DNA from: Priestia filamentosa
GTDB lineage: Bacteria > Bacillota > Bacilli > Bacillales > Bacillaceae_H
Assembly: GCF_900177535.1 (NCBI RefSeq)
Contig: NZ_FXAJ01000002.1
Location: 744,001-808,000 of the forward strand
DNA: 64,000 nucleotides
Direction: 5' to 3'
The notes under the pieces are model-generated. The model saw only the letters and a list, made by a program, of their open reading frames with translations. It had not been told where the DNA came from and made no database searches. Shown here one piece after another: positions 35,308 through 42,981 of the stretch (the first letter of the stretch is position 1; each line of letters opens with the position of its first letter). Both the position numbers and the translations under genes were made by a program.

Positions 35308-36571
35308 GTTTCTCATCCTTTCGCGGTTTTATGTTGATATGAGGTTGTATAGTACGTTTTATCAAATCTTCTCCAACCAAAGGCACTTGGATCTTATGAC
35401 GAGATACACCATCCATCACTAAAGCCCGACCAGGACATTCCAGCTTTTCCGCTCCCCACTCATCTAGTACAACTTGACTTTGGTTTCCACTTCTTAATTT
35501 GAAGCAAACTACCTGATTCAGATTTGATTTTATATCCTTGCTCATAACATCCACTGTTGGGTACTGAGTACAAAAAATCAGAATATAATTGAGCCCTGCT
35601 CCTAAACGCGCAATCTCTGATAAACGTTGCTGACATTTGTTCCTCCGCTCTCGTTCATCCTTTTTGATAATAGGTGACAACTCAGCTGCTTCATCGATAA
35701 TGACAAAGTGTTTCTCAAACATTCCTGCTTCGTCTGCTGTTTCAAGTCCTTTATCCTTAATAACCTTCTGTTTTCCAAGCATCTCTTCATATACAGCATC
35801 TAACGTATTTGTAGCCGTATAGATATTTTCAGCAAAATTCACTGTTTGAATAAGGTTCTCGTATCTCTGGAAAGACACACCGCCTTTAAGATCAATAAGA
35901 GAGAATTTAATTTGCTCAGGATACAGTTGGAGCAAGGAAGTAATTAATAGCTTGAGAAACTGTGTTTTACCTTGCCTGGTTCCTCCTGCTATCGCCATAT
36001 GTTCACGCCCGATTTTCCAATTCAACATCTCCTCTCCGTTATCTCCTAGGGGAACACGCCAGTCATAGCAGCCATCGAAGAAAGATTCCTCAAACTTAAT
36101 CATCGTTTCCCAATCCTTATCAAAGACTTTGAAATGCAGCATGCCATCATAGTTCATTTTGATGGATTTTTTAATGTCATTTTTGGTGAAAAGAATGTTA
36201 TGAATGTCTCTTCGAAAGGTTGCTCGATTAAAGCGACCTTTTTTTAAATATCTCCACAATTCCTTTAATCCTTTTCTGTTGAACTCATATTCTCTCTTTT
36301 TAATGTTCAAGCCATCTTGAAATTCATGTATATGCTTTTCGAACTTCTTAAAAGACAACCCTTGGGGAATTTGATAAACATATTCGGTAAAACGTTCTTC
36401 TTCTGTTTTTCGATGAAGGCGAAGAGACTGACCCTGTTTCGTTAAATCGCACGCCTCAGCAATACGAATAATTTTCTCGTGATCGTTAGCTCCTCCCCCT
36501 CCCTTTTGCTTCATTGAAGCTTTAATATATAAACCTCCAATCAATGAACCGAAAGCTATCTCTGCAATCAT
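35243..36571 (-). CDS. FtsK/SpoIIIE-type DNA translocase
   Basis: A 442-residue ATPase. One N-terminal membrane-like segment is followed by a linker. The FtsK motor has Walker A GGTRQGKT at 196-203 and Walker B HFVIIDEA at ~288-295, plus QYPTVDVMSKDIKSN and FKLRSGNQSQVVLD typical of the family. It is shorter than cellular FtsK and lacks the gamma domain, resembling conjugative coupling proteins (TcpA type) and phage-borne FtsK-like proteins. The ATG at 36571 follows AGGAGGTGGGAG; an earlier in-frame start 51 nt upstream is less likely. Confidence 0.87.
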   Translation of the reverse strand: MIAEIAFGSLIGGLYIKASMKQKGGGGANDHEKIIRIAEACDLTKQGQSLRLHRKTEEERFTEYVYQIPQGLSFKKFEKHIHEFQDGLNIKKREYEFNRKGLKELWRYLKKGRFNRATFRRDIHNILFTKNDIKKSIKMNYDGMLHFKVFDKDWETMIKFEESFFDGCYDWRVPLGDNGEEMLNWKIGREHMAIAGGTRQGKTQFLKLLITSLLQLYPEQIKFSLIDLKGGVSFQRYENLIQTVNFAENIYTATNTLDAVYEEMLGKQKVIKDKGLETADEAGMFEKHFVIIDEAAELSPIIKKDERERRNKCQQRLSEIARLGAGLNYILIFCTQYPTVDVMSKDIKSNLNQVVCFKLRSGNQSQVVLDEWGAEKLECPGRALVMDGVSRHKIQVPLVGEDLIKRTIQPHINIKPRKDEKHAKDDSKETTNREHTLVIEEV

Positions 36572-36669
36572 GTTGTTCTCCCACCTCCTATGGATATCTA
36601 CAGAGTAGATAGTCCCTTTCAATTCGACATAAAAAATTAAGGATGAGAAGCTCCGCTATAAGGGTTTAA

Positions 36670-36867
36670 ATGTCTTTTAGAATGTCTGAGCAGGATTTTA
36701 GAAAGGAAGTATTGAAACGACATATAGAACGACATTTGAACAGCTATTTGAAATGCAACTTGAAAGGGTTTTTTGTTGGTATAGTAAAGGGTATTTCATT
36801 CAGCTTGGTCATTATTCCGAACTTTTCTACAGATTTGCATAAAACTTCGGATTTCCGGACAAGTTAG
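36670..36867 (+). CDS. Possible 65-residue protein over the 12-bp repeats
   Basis: An open frame with AAGGG before its ATG, ending 24 nt before the XRE regulator gene. Its centre carries four-residue repeats (LKRH, IERH, LNSY, LKCN) because it is written over the 12-bp repeat. It may be a short leader gene of the regulator operon or only a by-product of the repeat. I cannot decide from sequence alone. Confidence 0.3.
   Translation: MSFRMSEQDFRKEVLKRHIERHLNSYLKCNLKGFFVGIVKGISFSLVIIPNFSTDLHKTSDFRTS
36713..36772 (+). repeat. Five imperfect 12-bp tandem repeats
   Basis: TGAAACGACATA, TAGAACGACATT, TGAACAGCTATT, TGAAATGCAACT and TGAAAGGGTTTT follow each other without gaps. They lie between the divergent FtsK-like and XRE genes. 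Iteron-like or operator-like spacing of one unit per ~12 bp suggests a protein-binding array for replication or repression. Confidence 0.6.
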
Positions 36868-36891
36868 AGGTATTAAAGAGGTGATAAACTA

Positions 36892-37119
36892 ATGTTTGGA
36901 CTAGGGAAAAAGCGAAGTAAATTAGGTGAATGGTTAGACAAAAGAGGCGTTTCTCAACAATGGCTTGCTAATAATTCTAAAGTTAGTCGGTCAACTGTTA
37001 GTGAACTGTGTCAAGCCGACGGGAAGCATGCTCCAACTCAGAAAACGATGGCAAAGATTTTAAAAGCTCTTAGAAATATTGATCCTAATATTAAAGTAGA
37101 TGATTTCTGGAACATGTAA
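36892..37119 (+). CDS. XRE-family phage regulator
   Basis: A 75-residue Cro/CI-type regulator consisting of the DNA-binding domain only. Its helix-turn-helix is QQWLANNSKVSRSTVSELCQ. AGAGGTGAT precedes the ATG. It is the only rightward gene in the prophage part of the window, divergent from the FtsK-like operon, and is closed by a hairpin overlapping its stop. It probably governs the FtsK-like operon rather than lysogeny as a whole. Confidence 0.85.
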   Translation: MFGLGKKRSKLGEWLDKRGVSQQWLANNSKVSRSTVSELCQADGKHAPTQKTMAKILKALRNIDPNIKVDDFWNM

Positions 37120-38604
37120 AAAGCCCTTATCCACTTGGATAAGGGCCCTTTGAGGTTTCGCCTACTTCATGCGAGAAGAAATGTACAGCCATACAGCCAT
37201 ACATTTGTATCATGTACAATGCTTACTGTTTTATTCTTTATGGCATAAAAAGCCCCTCTCTTAAGAGAAGGGCTTTTTCGTAATATTAGTCTTTTCCACA
37301 TGAGGTAAAGTAGAGGAAATCGACATTTGGTATTATGTACTGGAATATTGTTTTTCATTCTCAATCGCATGAAAAAACCTCTGTTTATTAACAGAGGGGA
37401 TAGGAATAGATGTCTAGTAAATTTGAATAAGATTTCTCTCATTCACTCTATTATATGAAATAAAATAAAAGTTGTCCGTAATGAATTGAAAATGGATACA
37501 TGACTTATATTATAAACAGGTACCTGCAACAAGGTATTCCACTTATTGGGATAAAAAAAAGAAACCTCCTACTCATTTGAGTAAGAGTTTTCCATTATTA
37601 GGGATATACAAAACGAAAATACCATATGGATAAATATCCAAAAGGTATTTCATCTTCCATACATTATATAAATTAATTTAATATATATGATTCATTTGAA
37701 TAAAATCTCTTTAACTCCACCATACTATAAATACCTTCTCTTATTATCCGTTTTAGTTGCAATAATACCCCTTTTGCAAAAACAAAAGCCCTTTACTTTG
37801 TCGAGTGAGGGCTTTTGTGTATTTAATACATACAAATACGAATAGATAGACCTCGAAAGGATAACAAAATATATCCCCTTACCCCATTATATAAAGATGG
37901 ACAATAAGTTGTGACAAGGATGCATAGAAAAAGGATCCCTAGGTCATAATATAAGTGTAGACTTTACAGCATGTTTTTTCTTTATAAGAAGATAAAAAAG
38001 CCCCTACTCGCAATGAGCAGGGGTTTTAATACGTGCTGAATATTGGAGAAAGGGGTTACTTTCTCAATAAAACTTTATACTTTTAATCATTATTGGTAAA
38101 GTTTTAACTCTCTAGGGAGAAATCCCATTTAAATTGTTGAACAAGCATATCATTTGAAAGTTCTGCACTCGTAACTTTTGATAAATCTTCTAGGCACACA
38201 TTTTATAGGTTATTACATAGTATATAAAGGTGGTAGTAGGGAATCTTCACTTCACCTCCCATGGATGAAATTCCAATTTGCTACTGCTCCTCTTCATAGT
38301 AAAAGTAAAAAAATGGCCCGCTCGTAATGAGCGGTTTTTTATTTAATGAATAGGAAATAAAAAAAGAACCCTCTCACGATAAAAAGAGGGTAAGAGTAAA
38401 TATCTAGAAAACTAAGTTGGGATAAAGAGAAATACCTCTTTCCATAGTATATAATGAGATAGAAACAACTGTGTTAACATGTATATAAAATAAATAAATA
38501 TTTCATAATATGAACAAGGACTTATTCAGATTTCAACCTCCTGTTTTTGTCCTTACTGCGATAACACCAAAAGCCCCCTACTCACACAGAGAAGGAGGCT
38601 TTTG
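37118..38604. repeat. Array of nine hairpins alternating with TATA-like boxes
   Basis: About 1.5 kb without a credible gene. Terminator-like hairpins lie at 37118-37151, 37247-37279, 37372-37399, 37561-37592, 37793-37817, 37994-38029, 38307-38343, 38361-38391 and 38568-38604; most have an A run before and a T run after, around a GCCCC/GGGGC-like core. Between them, boxes resembling CATANTATATAA occur at 37448, 37658, 37721, 37885, 37945, 38216 and 38443. Several have a GGATAAA or GAATAAA element ~20-30 bp upstream. Two units also share TGCRATAAYACC before the hairpin (near 37759 and 38557). The layout looks like repeated promoter-terminator units, i.e. a possible cluster of short RNAs. Confidence 0.6.
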
Positions 38605-38659
38605 ATTGTGGGTATAACAATGGTTGATAAGGCCAATGTCATTCCTTAGTATACGCTAT

Positions 38660-39796
38660 CTATTTAAAAGAACGTAATGTAAGTTGTGCCATCAAGTAAA
38701 TGACTTCTTGTGGCGTTATATCACCGCTCTTTAACTTCTCTTCCCAGTGATCAGGTTTTTGGAGCGGAAGCTTATCTTTTACTTCTATAAACGTCTTAGC
38801 TAATTCATTTGTTTGATACGATTGGAACTCTCCAGCTCTTTTAACCATGACCATGACTTCCTCACGCTTAGCAAGATCTTGAGGGCGAGAACCATTTGTA
38901 ATACCTCTTTCGACCGCTTCTTTTACCTCCTCTTTGAATTGTTCTGAAACCGGTAATTTACTTGTTTCCACTTTTGGTTCCTCCTTTTTAGGTGGTGTTA
39001 CAGGTTTTTCTTTTGGTTGTTGTGCTGCTTTGTATACTTGCTCTAATTTGTTTAATGTAAGTGTTCCAGCGATTCCATCAGCGGCTAAGCCATATTTCTT
39101 TTGAAAAGCCTTTACAGCTGTTTCTGTGGATGGTCCGTATTGTCCATCAATTCCATACTTACCAATGTTAAAACCTAATGATTGAAGCTTTCCTTGGAGC
39201 CCTTTTACATAAGTTCCTGCATCACCACGTTTGAGTAAAGTAGGAGCGATGGAAGATGAGGGACCTGATTGAGTTACTGGCGTTTCGACAACCTTACCTC
39301 GTAGAGCATCCAATTCATTCTGAATACGTTGCAGAACTTCATTCCATCGTCCTTCTTGCAAAACAAGATGAGGACAGTATTTTCCGCTCCATTGTTGATG
39401 CCGTTTTACTCGAGATACACCCCAACCTCTCTCATGCAATAACTGAGCAATGAATTTAATACCTAATTCTTCAGCTTTTCGATAACGTTCTCCACCACTT
39501 TTGCTATAGCAAATTTCTACACCAATAGATGTTCTGTTTCCAGACTTAGCTCCTGATCCATCACCACAATGCCAAGCATTACGATTGAGAGGTACAGCTT
39601 GTACAACTTCTTTATCATCCACAGCAAAGTGGTAGGAAACAGAATTGTTATTACTGTTCATATACGTTACTTCGTTTTCTGCACTTGCGTCATTCGCTGT
39701 GTTATGGAAAGTGATATACGATGGGTTCATAACATGTGGACATTTAATCTTATACTTACTTGAAGAAACAAGTTTCTGTCTTACTGGAATAGTCAT
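38660..39796 (-). CDS. Phage endolysin, N-acetylmuramoyl-L-alanine amidase
   Basis: A 378-residue lysin. Residues ~5-170 are an amidase_2 catalytic domain with zinc ligands His31 (FHNTA), His133 or nearby (KRHQQWSG) and His143 (CPH), and Glu94 in GVEICY. A peptidoglycan-binding_1 domain at ~195-260 reads GAYVKGLQGKLQSLGFNIG in part. A Lys/Glu-rich linker and a helical tail follow. It cuts the amide bond between muramic acid and the stem peptide at lysis. The ATG at 39796 follows AAGGAGGAG and starts one base after the holin stop. Confidence 0.93.
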   Translation of the reverse strand: MTIPVRQKLVSSSKYKIKCPHVMNPSYITFHNTANDASAENEVTYMNSNNNSVSYHFAVDDKEVVQAVPLNRNAWHCGDGSGAKSGNRTSIGVEICYSKSGGERYRKAEELGIKFIAQLLHERGWGVSRVKRHQQWSGKYCPHLVLQEGRWNEVLQRIQNELDALRGKVVETPVTQSGPSSSIAPTLLKRGDAGTYVKGLQGKLQSLGFNIGKYGIDGQYGPSTETAVKAFQKKYGLAADGIAGTLTLNKLEQVYKAAQQPKEKPVTPPKKEEPKVETSKLPVSEQFKEEVKEAVERGITNGSRPQDLAKREEVMVMVKRAGEFQSYQTNELAKTFIEVKDKLPLQKPDHWEEKLKSGDITPQEVIYLMAQLTLRSFK

Positions 39797-39797
39797 A

Positions 39798-40049
39798 TTA
39801 TTTCTCCTCCTTAACTCTTCTGGCTCGTGCTTTTCGTGTAACATCATTGTTTTTCCACCAAGCTACAAGTGAAGTTACGATTGTGAAGATCATGGAACCT
39901 AATAAATACGCTAAATCAACTGTACTTGTAATCTCTTCCTCACCAATTGGAATTTCCGTAAATCCTAATAAAGCTAATGTTTGGTTAATTAAAGCTACAA
40001 ATAATAAAAGAGTACGAATTAACGTACCCTTGTCGATTTTTTTATTCAT
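39798..40049 (-). CDS. Holin, phi-LC3/XhlB-like
   Basis: An 83-residue phage holin with an N-terminal helix (TLIRTLLLFVALINQTLALLG), a short acidic turn, a second membrane segment (LAYLLGSMIFTIVTSLVAWW) and a basic tail. It makes the membrane hole that frees the amidase. It sits between xhlA and the amidase, as in PBSX-type lysis modules. Confidence 0.92.
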   Translation of the reverse strand: MNKKIDKGTLIRTLLLFVALINQTLALLGFTEIPIGEEEITSTVDLAYLLGSMIFTIVTSLVAWWKNNDVTRKARARRVKEEK

Positions 40050-40064
40050 TTTTGTTTCCTCCCT

Positions 40065-40334
40065 TTATTGTTGAGTTAATACTGCAAACAAGACACCAAT
40101 TGCCCCTGTTGAAATTGCTCCAATGATGGATGCTGTAATGGTTCGTTTAATCCACGTAGTGTTTTCATTAATACTTTCAAGTGTTCGGTTAATAGCTGAA
40201 ATTTGTTCATCATGACGGATGGTTGTACTTTTTAATTCACTTACTTCTTTTTCTAGCGTTTTAATATCATTCTTCATCTCTACAAGCTCTTTCTCATAAG
40301 AATTCACTGGGACTCCCTCCGCTACCTGTGACAT
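40065..40334 (-). CDS. xhlA: XhlA-like membrane protein of the lysis module
   Basis: An 89-residue haemolysin XhlA-family protein. A coiled coil (~15-60) is followed by one C-terminal membrane segment (ITASIIGAISTGAIGVLFAVL). In PBSX, XhlA works with the holin and amidase in lysis. AGGGGGAAT precedes the ATG at 40334; the frame is open further upstream without a better start. Confidence 0.88.
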   Translation of the reverse strand: MSQVAEGVPVNSYEKELVEMKNDIKTLEKEVSELKSTTIRHDEQISAINRTLESINENTTWIKRTITASIIGAISTGAIGVLFAVLTQQ

Positions 40335-40421
40335 GGATATTCCCCCTAAATAAGATTTTGGTTGCCCATTTATTCTGTCTTGACTTGATGATTCTTCAAT
40401 AGGCATCACCCCTTTTTATCC

Positions 40422-40446
40422 ATAAAAAAAGACACCTATGTGTCAT
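40422..40446 (-). terminator. Terminator before xhlA
   Basis: Minus-strand GACACATAGGTGTC followed by seven T, directly after the stop of the 109-residue gene. It may reduce read-through into the lysis module. Confidence 0.7.
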
Positions 40447-40776
40447 TTAATCTCTTAATATAGTTCTGATACATCTAACCCTTAACGATTCAGTTGATGA
40501 AGCTTCTTCAGGGACATCGAAATAAGAGAGGATATTGATATAGTCACTTCTTGTATTAACTCCTTTAACTAATTTGATGCCGTCTGGATAAATCCAAATC
40601 TGATAAGATCCTGCTTCTGGAACCGTTAAAACAGTTTCCTTGGTTGTACTGAATATTAATTTCTCTTGGTTGTAATACTCCCCGGAAGAAACAATAATGT
40701 TATTCTTTTCAATTCGAATATCAAATGTATAGAAAGTTGTCTCCTTTTCCCCAATAACGTCAATATAGCTAATCAT
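40447..40776 (-). CDS. Phage protein, probable tail-fibre-associated beta domain
   Basis: A 109-residue protein with alternating hydrophobic and polar residues suggesting beta strands (TTFYTFDIRIEKNNIIVSSG, YQIWIYPDGIKLVKG). No family is recognised. It lies between the tail fibre and lysis genes, so a fibre accessory or chaperone is the likely role. Confidence 0.65.
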   Translation of the reverse strand: MISYIDVIGEKETTFYTFDIRIEKNNIIVSSGEYYNQEKLIFSTTKETVLTVPEAGSYQIWIYPDGIKLVKGVNTRSDYINILSYFDVPEEASSTESLRVRCIRTILRD

Positions 40777-40791
40777 TTGACCGCTCCCTTT

Positions 40792-41721
40792 CTATCCCAT
40801 TGCAATCCACCCGTAATCGAAGACTATTGCACCGCTTGATGTATTTTGCCCTGTGATTTGAAAAGAAGTTGTAGTTACTACTCCAATGGTAGGCGCAGGA
40901 TACTTATCTGGAGAAACACTGTTGTTTATACTTGCTGTAACTACAGGAAAAGCAGAAAACCCTTCTGGAAAAGTAACAGTCGTTGTTTTTATAGAGTTTC
41001 CTGGAATTGTTACTGTCACTTTACCGAACTGAATTTTTTCACCTTTTACTTTTCCATCTACATAAGATTTAGCCTTTGTTTCTGCTTGATTGGCTTTAGT
41101 TTGAGCACCCGTAGGCGTTTCATACTTGTTGTCAGATTCTGCTTTAGAATAAGCTCCTACTTGCTCTGCTGTTACACTATGAGGATTATCCTTTTTGTTG
41201 GCATGTGTATTTACTTTCGCTTCAGCACCTTCAGTTGTTTCAATTCTCACCCAAGAAGTCCATCTAGCGGGTGTTGTATGCCAATGTCGAAGGTATACAC
41301 CAACTTGAGTATCATTAAAGGCATGTTCAAAAAACCATTGAGACATGCGGGAATTGTTGATCTTACTCGTCACAACAGTTCCAAACAATGTAGGATAGCC
41401 TGTTAAATTTGTAGCATCAAAAACAGTCAAACCTGTCGGATAAGAATCCCCACTTACTGTCCCATCTATTGCAGCAACAGCGGTCACTTGTTGGCTTGTG
41501 ACTTGGTGAGGATTATCTTTTCGATTTGTATGGTTAGCTAGTTCAGTTGTCGTTGCTGCTAGATTTTGTATTTCTTCAATTGCTTTATATGTCGTATACC
41601 ATTGCCAGTTAAACCAATCAGCGGGAGGATATTCTCCCGCTCCCCAACCGCGTTCTATAGTGCTGTCTGGTGGTTTTTGACCTGGATTGTTCCATATTGG
41701 TAAAGGTGCTGTGAAAGGCAC
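40792..41721 (-). CDS. Tail fibre / receptor-binding protein
   Basis: A 309-residue protein. The start has FTAPLPIWNNPGQKPPDS and PPADWFNWQW, common to tail-fibre N-termini that dock to the baseplate. Two copies of the KDNPHQVT/KDNPHSVTAEQVGAY repeat are typical of phage fibres. The C-terminal ~85 residues form a beta-rich tip domain. It probably recognises the host surface, alongside the tailspike encoded upstream. Confidence 0.82.
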   Translation of the reverse strand: MPFTAPLPIWNNPGQKPPDSTIERGWGAGEYPPADWFNWQWYTTYKAIEEIQNLAATTTELANHTNRKDNPHQVTSQQVTAVAAIDGTVSGDSYPTGLTVFDATNLTGYPTLFGTVVTSKINNSRMSQWFFEHAFNDTQVGVYLRHWHTTPARWTSWVRIETTEGAEAKVNTHANKKDNPHSVTAEQVGAYSKAESDNKYETPTGAQTKANQAETKAKSYVDGKVKGEKIQFGKVTVTIPGNSIKTTTVTFPEGFSAFPVVTASINNSVSPDKYPAPTIGVVTTTSFQITGQNTSSGAIVFDYGWIAMG

Positions 41722-41751
41722 ATTATCACTCCTTATCTATTTTTAATACAG

Positions 41752-41782
41752 AAAAAAAGAGAACTACTATCGAGTCCTCTTT
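41752..41782 (-). terminator. Terminator of the accessory cassette
   Basis: Minus-strand AAAGAGGACT / AGTTCTCTTTTTTT stem-loop ~35 nt after the stop of the 253-residue gene. Confidence 0.65.
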
Positions 41783-41818
41783 CCTCTACATTTTACTTAA
41801 ATTTATAAAGTTATAAGC

Positions 41819-42580
41819 TTAGTAACTTTTTTCCTCAAACAATGGCAAAGATAATTCAAGAATATCAAATATCATTTTTTTAGTTTCATTTACAAATAAA
41901 CATATGAAATCTTCTACCTTATAGAGATACTCACCATCGTTTCTTTCTTTAACCTCTTCGATTTTCTTGTGTAATCCTTCAATATCACTTGAAGAGAAAT
42001 TCAATGACGCTCCCATTGGTACAATTATTCCTATATTATCGTCTGTTAAGCTGGGATCACCTGGTCTTTTATCTCCACCTATAACTGCACCACCAATAAT
42101 ACGGTGTATCCATTCCATTCGATATTTGTCTAACATTCCTAAAAACTCCTTATACTTATCAAAAAATTGTTGATAAGAAGGGTTAGCTAGTACAATCCGA
42201 TTTTGGAATAATTCTTTACTCAATGAAATGTTTGCACCGTTAACTGTTAAGGAGTACTGTTTCTTTAACCAGACTGCAATATTGTCCAATGTTGCCTTTA
42301 AAAAAAATACTAATGAAGCTGAATGATATTTGGCTTGAACCTGATTTAAATTATAATCTTCTAAGATTTTAACACCTTTCGGCAGTTGATTAATACTTTG
42401 ATAGGCATATTCCACACAAGCTAAATAATCAAATATCCCTCTCCACTCAACAAAATAAGGATGCCAATTACCAGGACCCTTTTCAAAACATTTTTCACTA
42501 AACAATTGTATTGATTTCACATTACAGTAACCCAACTCTTGCAAATATGGGGGTAACATAAGTCTAATATTATCATCCAT
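41819..42580 (-). CDS. Accessory protein with HEPN-like motif
   Basis: A 253-residue soluble protein, mostly helical, not recognised as a structural phage protein. Residues 154-159, RMEWIH, fit the R-x4-6-H signature of HEPN RNases and lie in a helix after the conserved-looking FLKATLDNIAVWLKKQY. It is AT-rich, interrupts the fibre-tailspike order and has its own terminator, i.e. it behaves like a moron. A role in excluding other phages is possible but unproven. A chance motif cannot be excluded. Confidence 0.68.
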   Translation of the reverse strand: MDDNIRLMLPPYLQELGYCNVKSIQLFSEKCFEKGPGNWHPYFVEWRGIFDYLACVEYAYQSINQLPKGVKILEDYNLNQVQAKYHSASLVFFLKATLDNIAVWLKKQYSLTVNGANISLSKELFQNRIVLANPSYQQFFDKYKEFLGMLDKYRMEWIHRIIGGAVIGGDKRPGDPSLTDDNIGIIVPMGASLNFSSSDIEGLHKKIEEVKERNDGEYLYKVEDFICLFVNETKKMIFDILELSLPLFEEKSY

Positions 42581-42600
42581 ATAATCAACCTCTATTTTTA

Positions 42601-42903
42601 TTAATGAGTACGATCATATTCACTTAGCGCTGCATTTAATGCTTCTTGGTTTTCAACCCCTTGTTTCATTTGGTACTCCTGATACATTAATTCATCCTCT
42701 GCTTCAATTTGCTCAACACTTTTAGATTCTGTTTTCACATCGGATTTTGTGGTGTCTTTAGCTTCTTCTGAAACAGGTTTTTCTTTATGTTGTTTTTCTT
42801 CCGAAGCATTTTCTTTTGGCTGAATGAAATAATGATTAACTGAAAGCACTATTGCACATAGTAAAAAACAAGCTACTACTATTTTCCCGACTGTTTTTAG
42901 CAT
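42601..42903 (-). CDS. Membrane-anchored accessory protein
   Basis: A 100-residue protein with one N-terminal membrane segment (VGKIVVACFLLCAIVLSV) and a long hydrophilic Glu/Lys/Ser-rich outer or inner part. There is no lipobox. It starts the two-gene accessory cassette; its stop is 20 nt before the 253-residue gene. Small anchored proteins in this place sometimes block superinfection, but I see no family match. Confidence 0.65.
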   Translation of the reverse strand: MLKTVGKIVVACFLLCAIVLSVNHYFIQPKENASEEKQHKEKPVSEEAKDTTKSDVKTESKSVEQIEAEDELMYQEYQMKQGVENQEALNAALSEYDRTH

Positions 42904-42920
42904 CGTCCCAACACTCCAAT

Positions 42921-42952
42921 TTTTAGTATGTTAGTACCATTTTATACTAAAA
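42921..42952. promoter_or_regulatory. Inverted repeat upstream of the accessory cassette
   Basis: TTTTAGTAT and ATACTAAAA form a perfect 9-bp inverted repeat 14 bp apart, with an extra TTAGTA half-site in between. It lies just before the 100-residue gene and could be an operator over a cassette promoter. Confidence 0.5.
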
Positions 42953-42981
42953 GATATACTTTGTGGGAAGTATTTAAAAAA

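Noticed and set aside
37167-37442. 91-codon frame inside the hairpin array
   Set aside because: It is written across two hairpins and has no ribosome site or recognisable product.
37448-38458. Sigma-K promoters in the hairpin array
   Set aside because: CATANNNTA fits several boxes, but the upstream AC element at 16-17 bp is seen for only one (38216), so I do not assign a sigma factor.
37118-38604. CRISPR-like array
   Set aside because: Hairpins recur but there is no constant direct repeat with equal-length spacers; unit lengths differ from about 30 to 280 bp.
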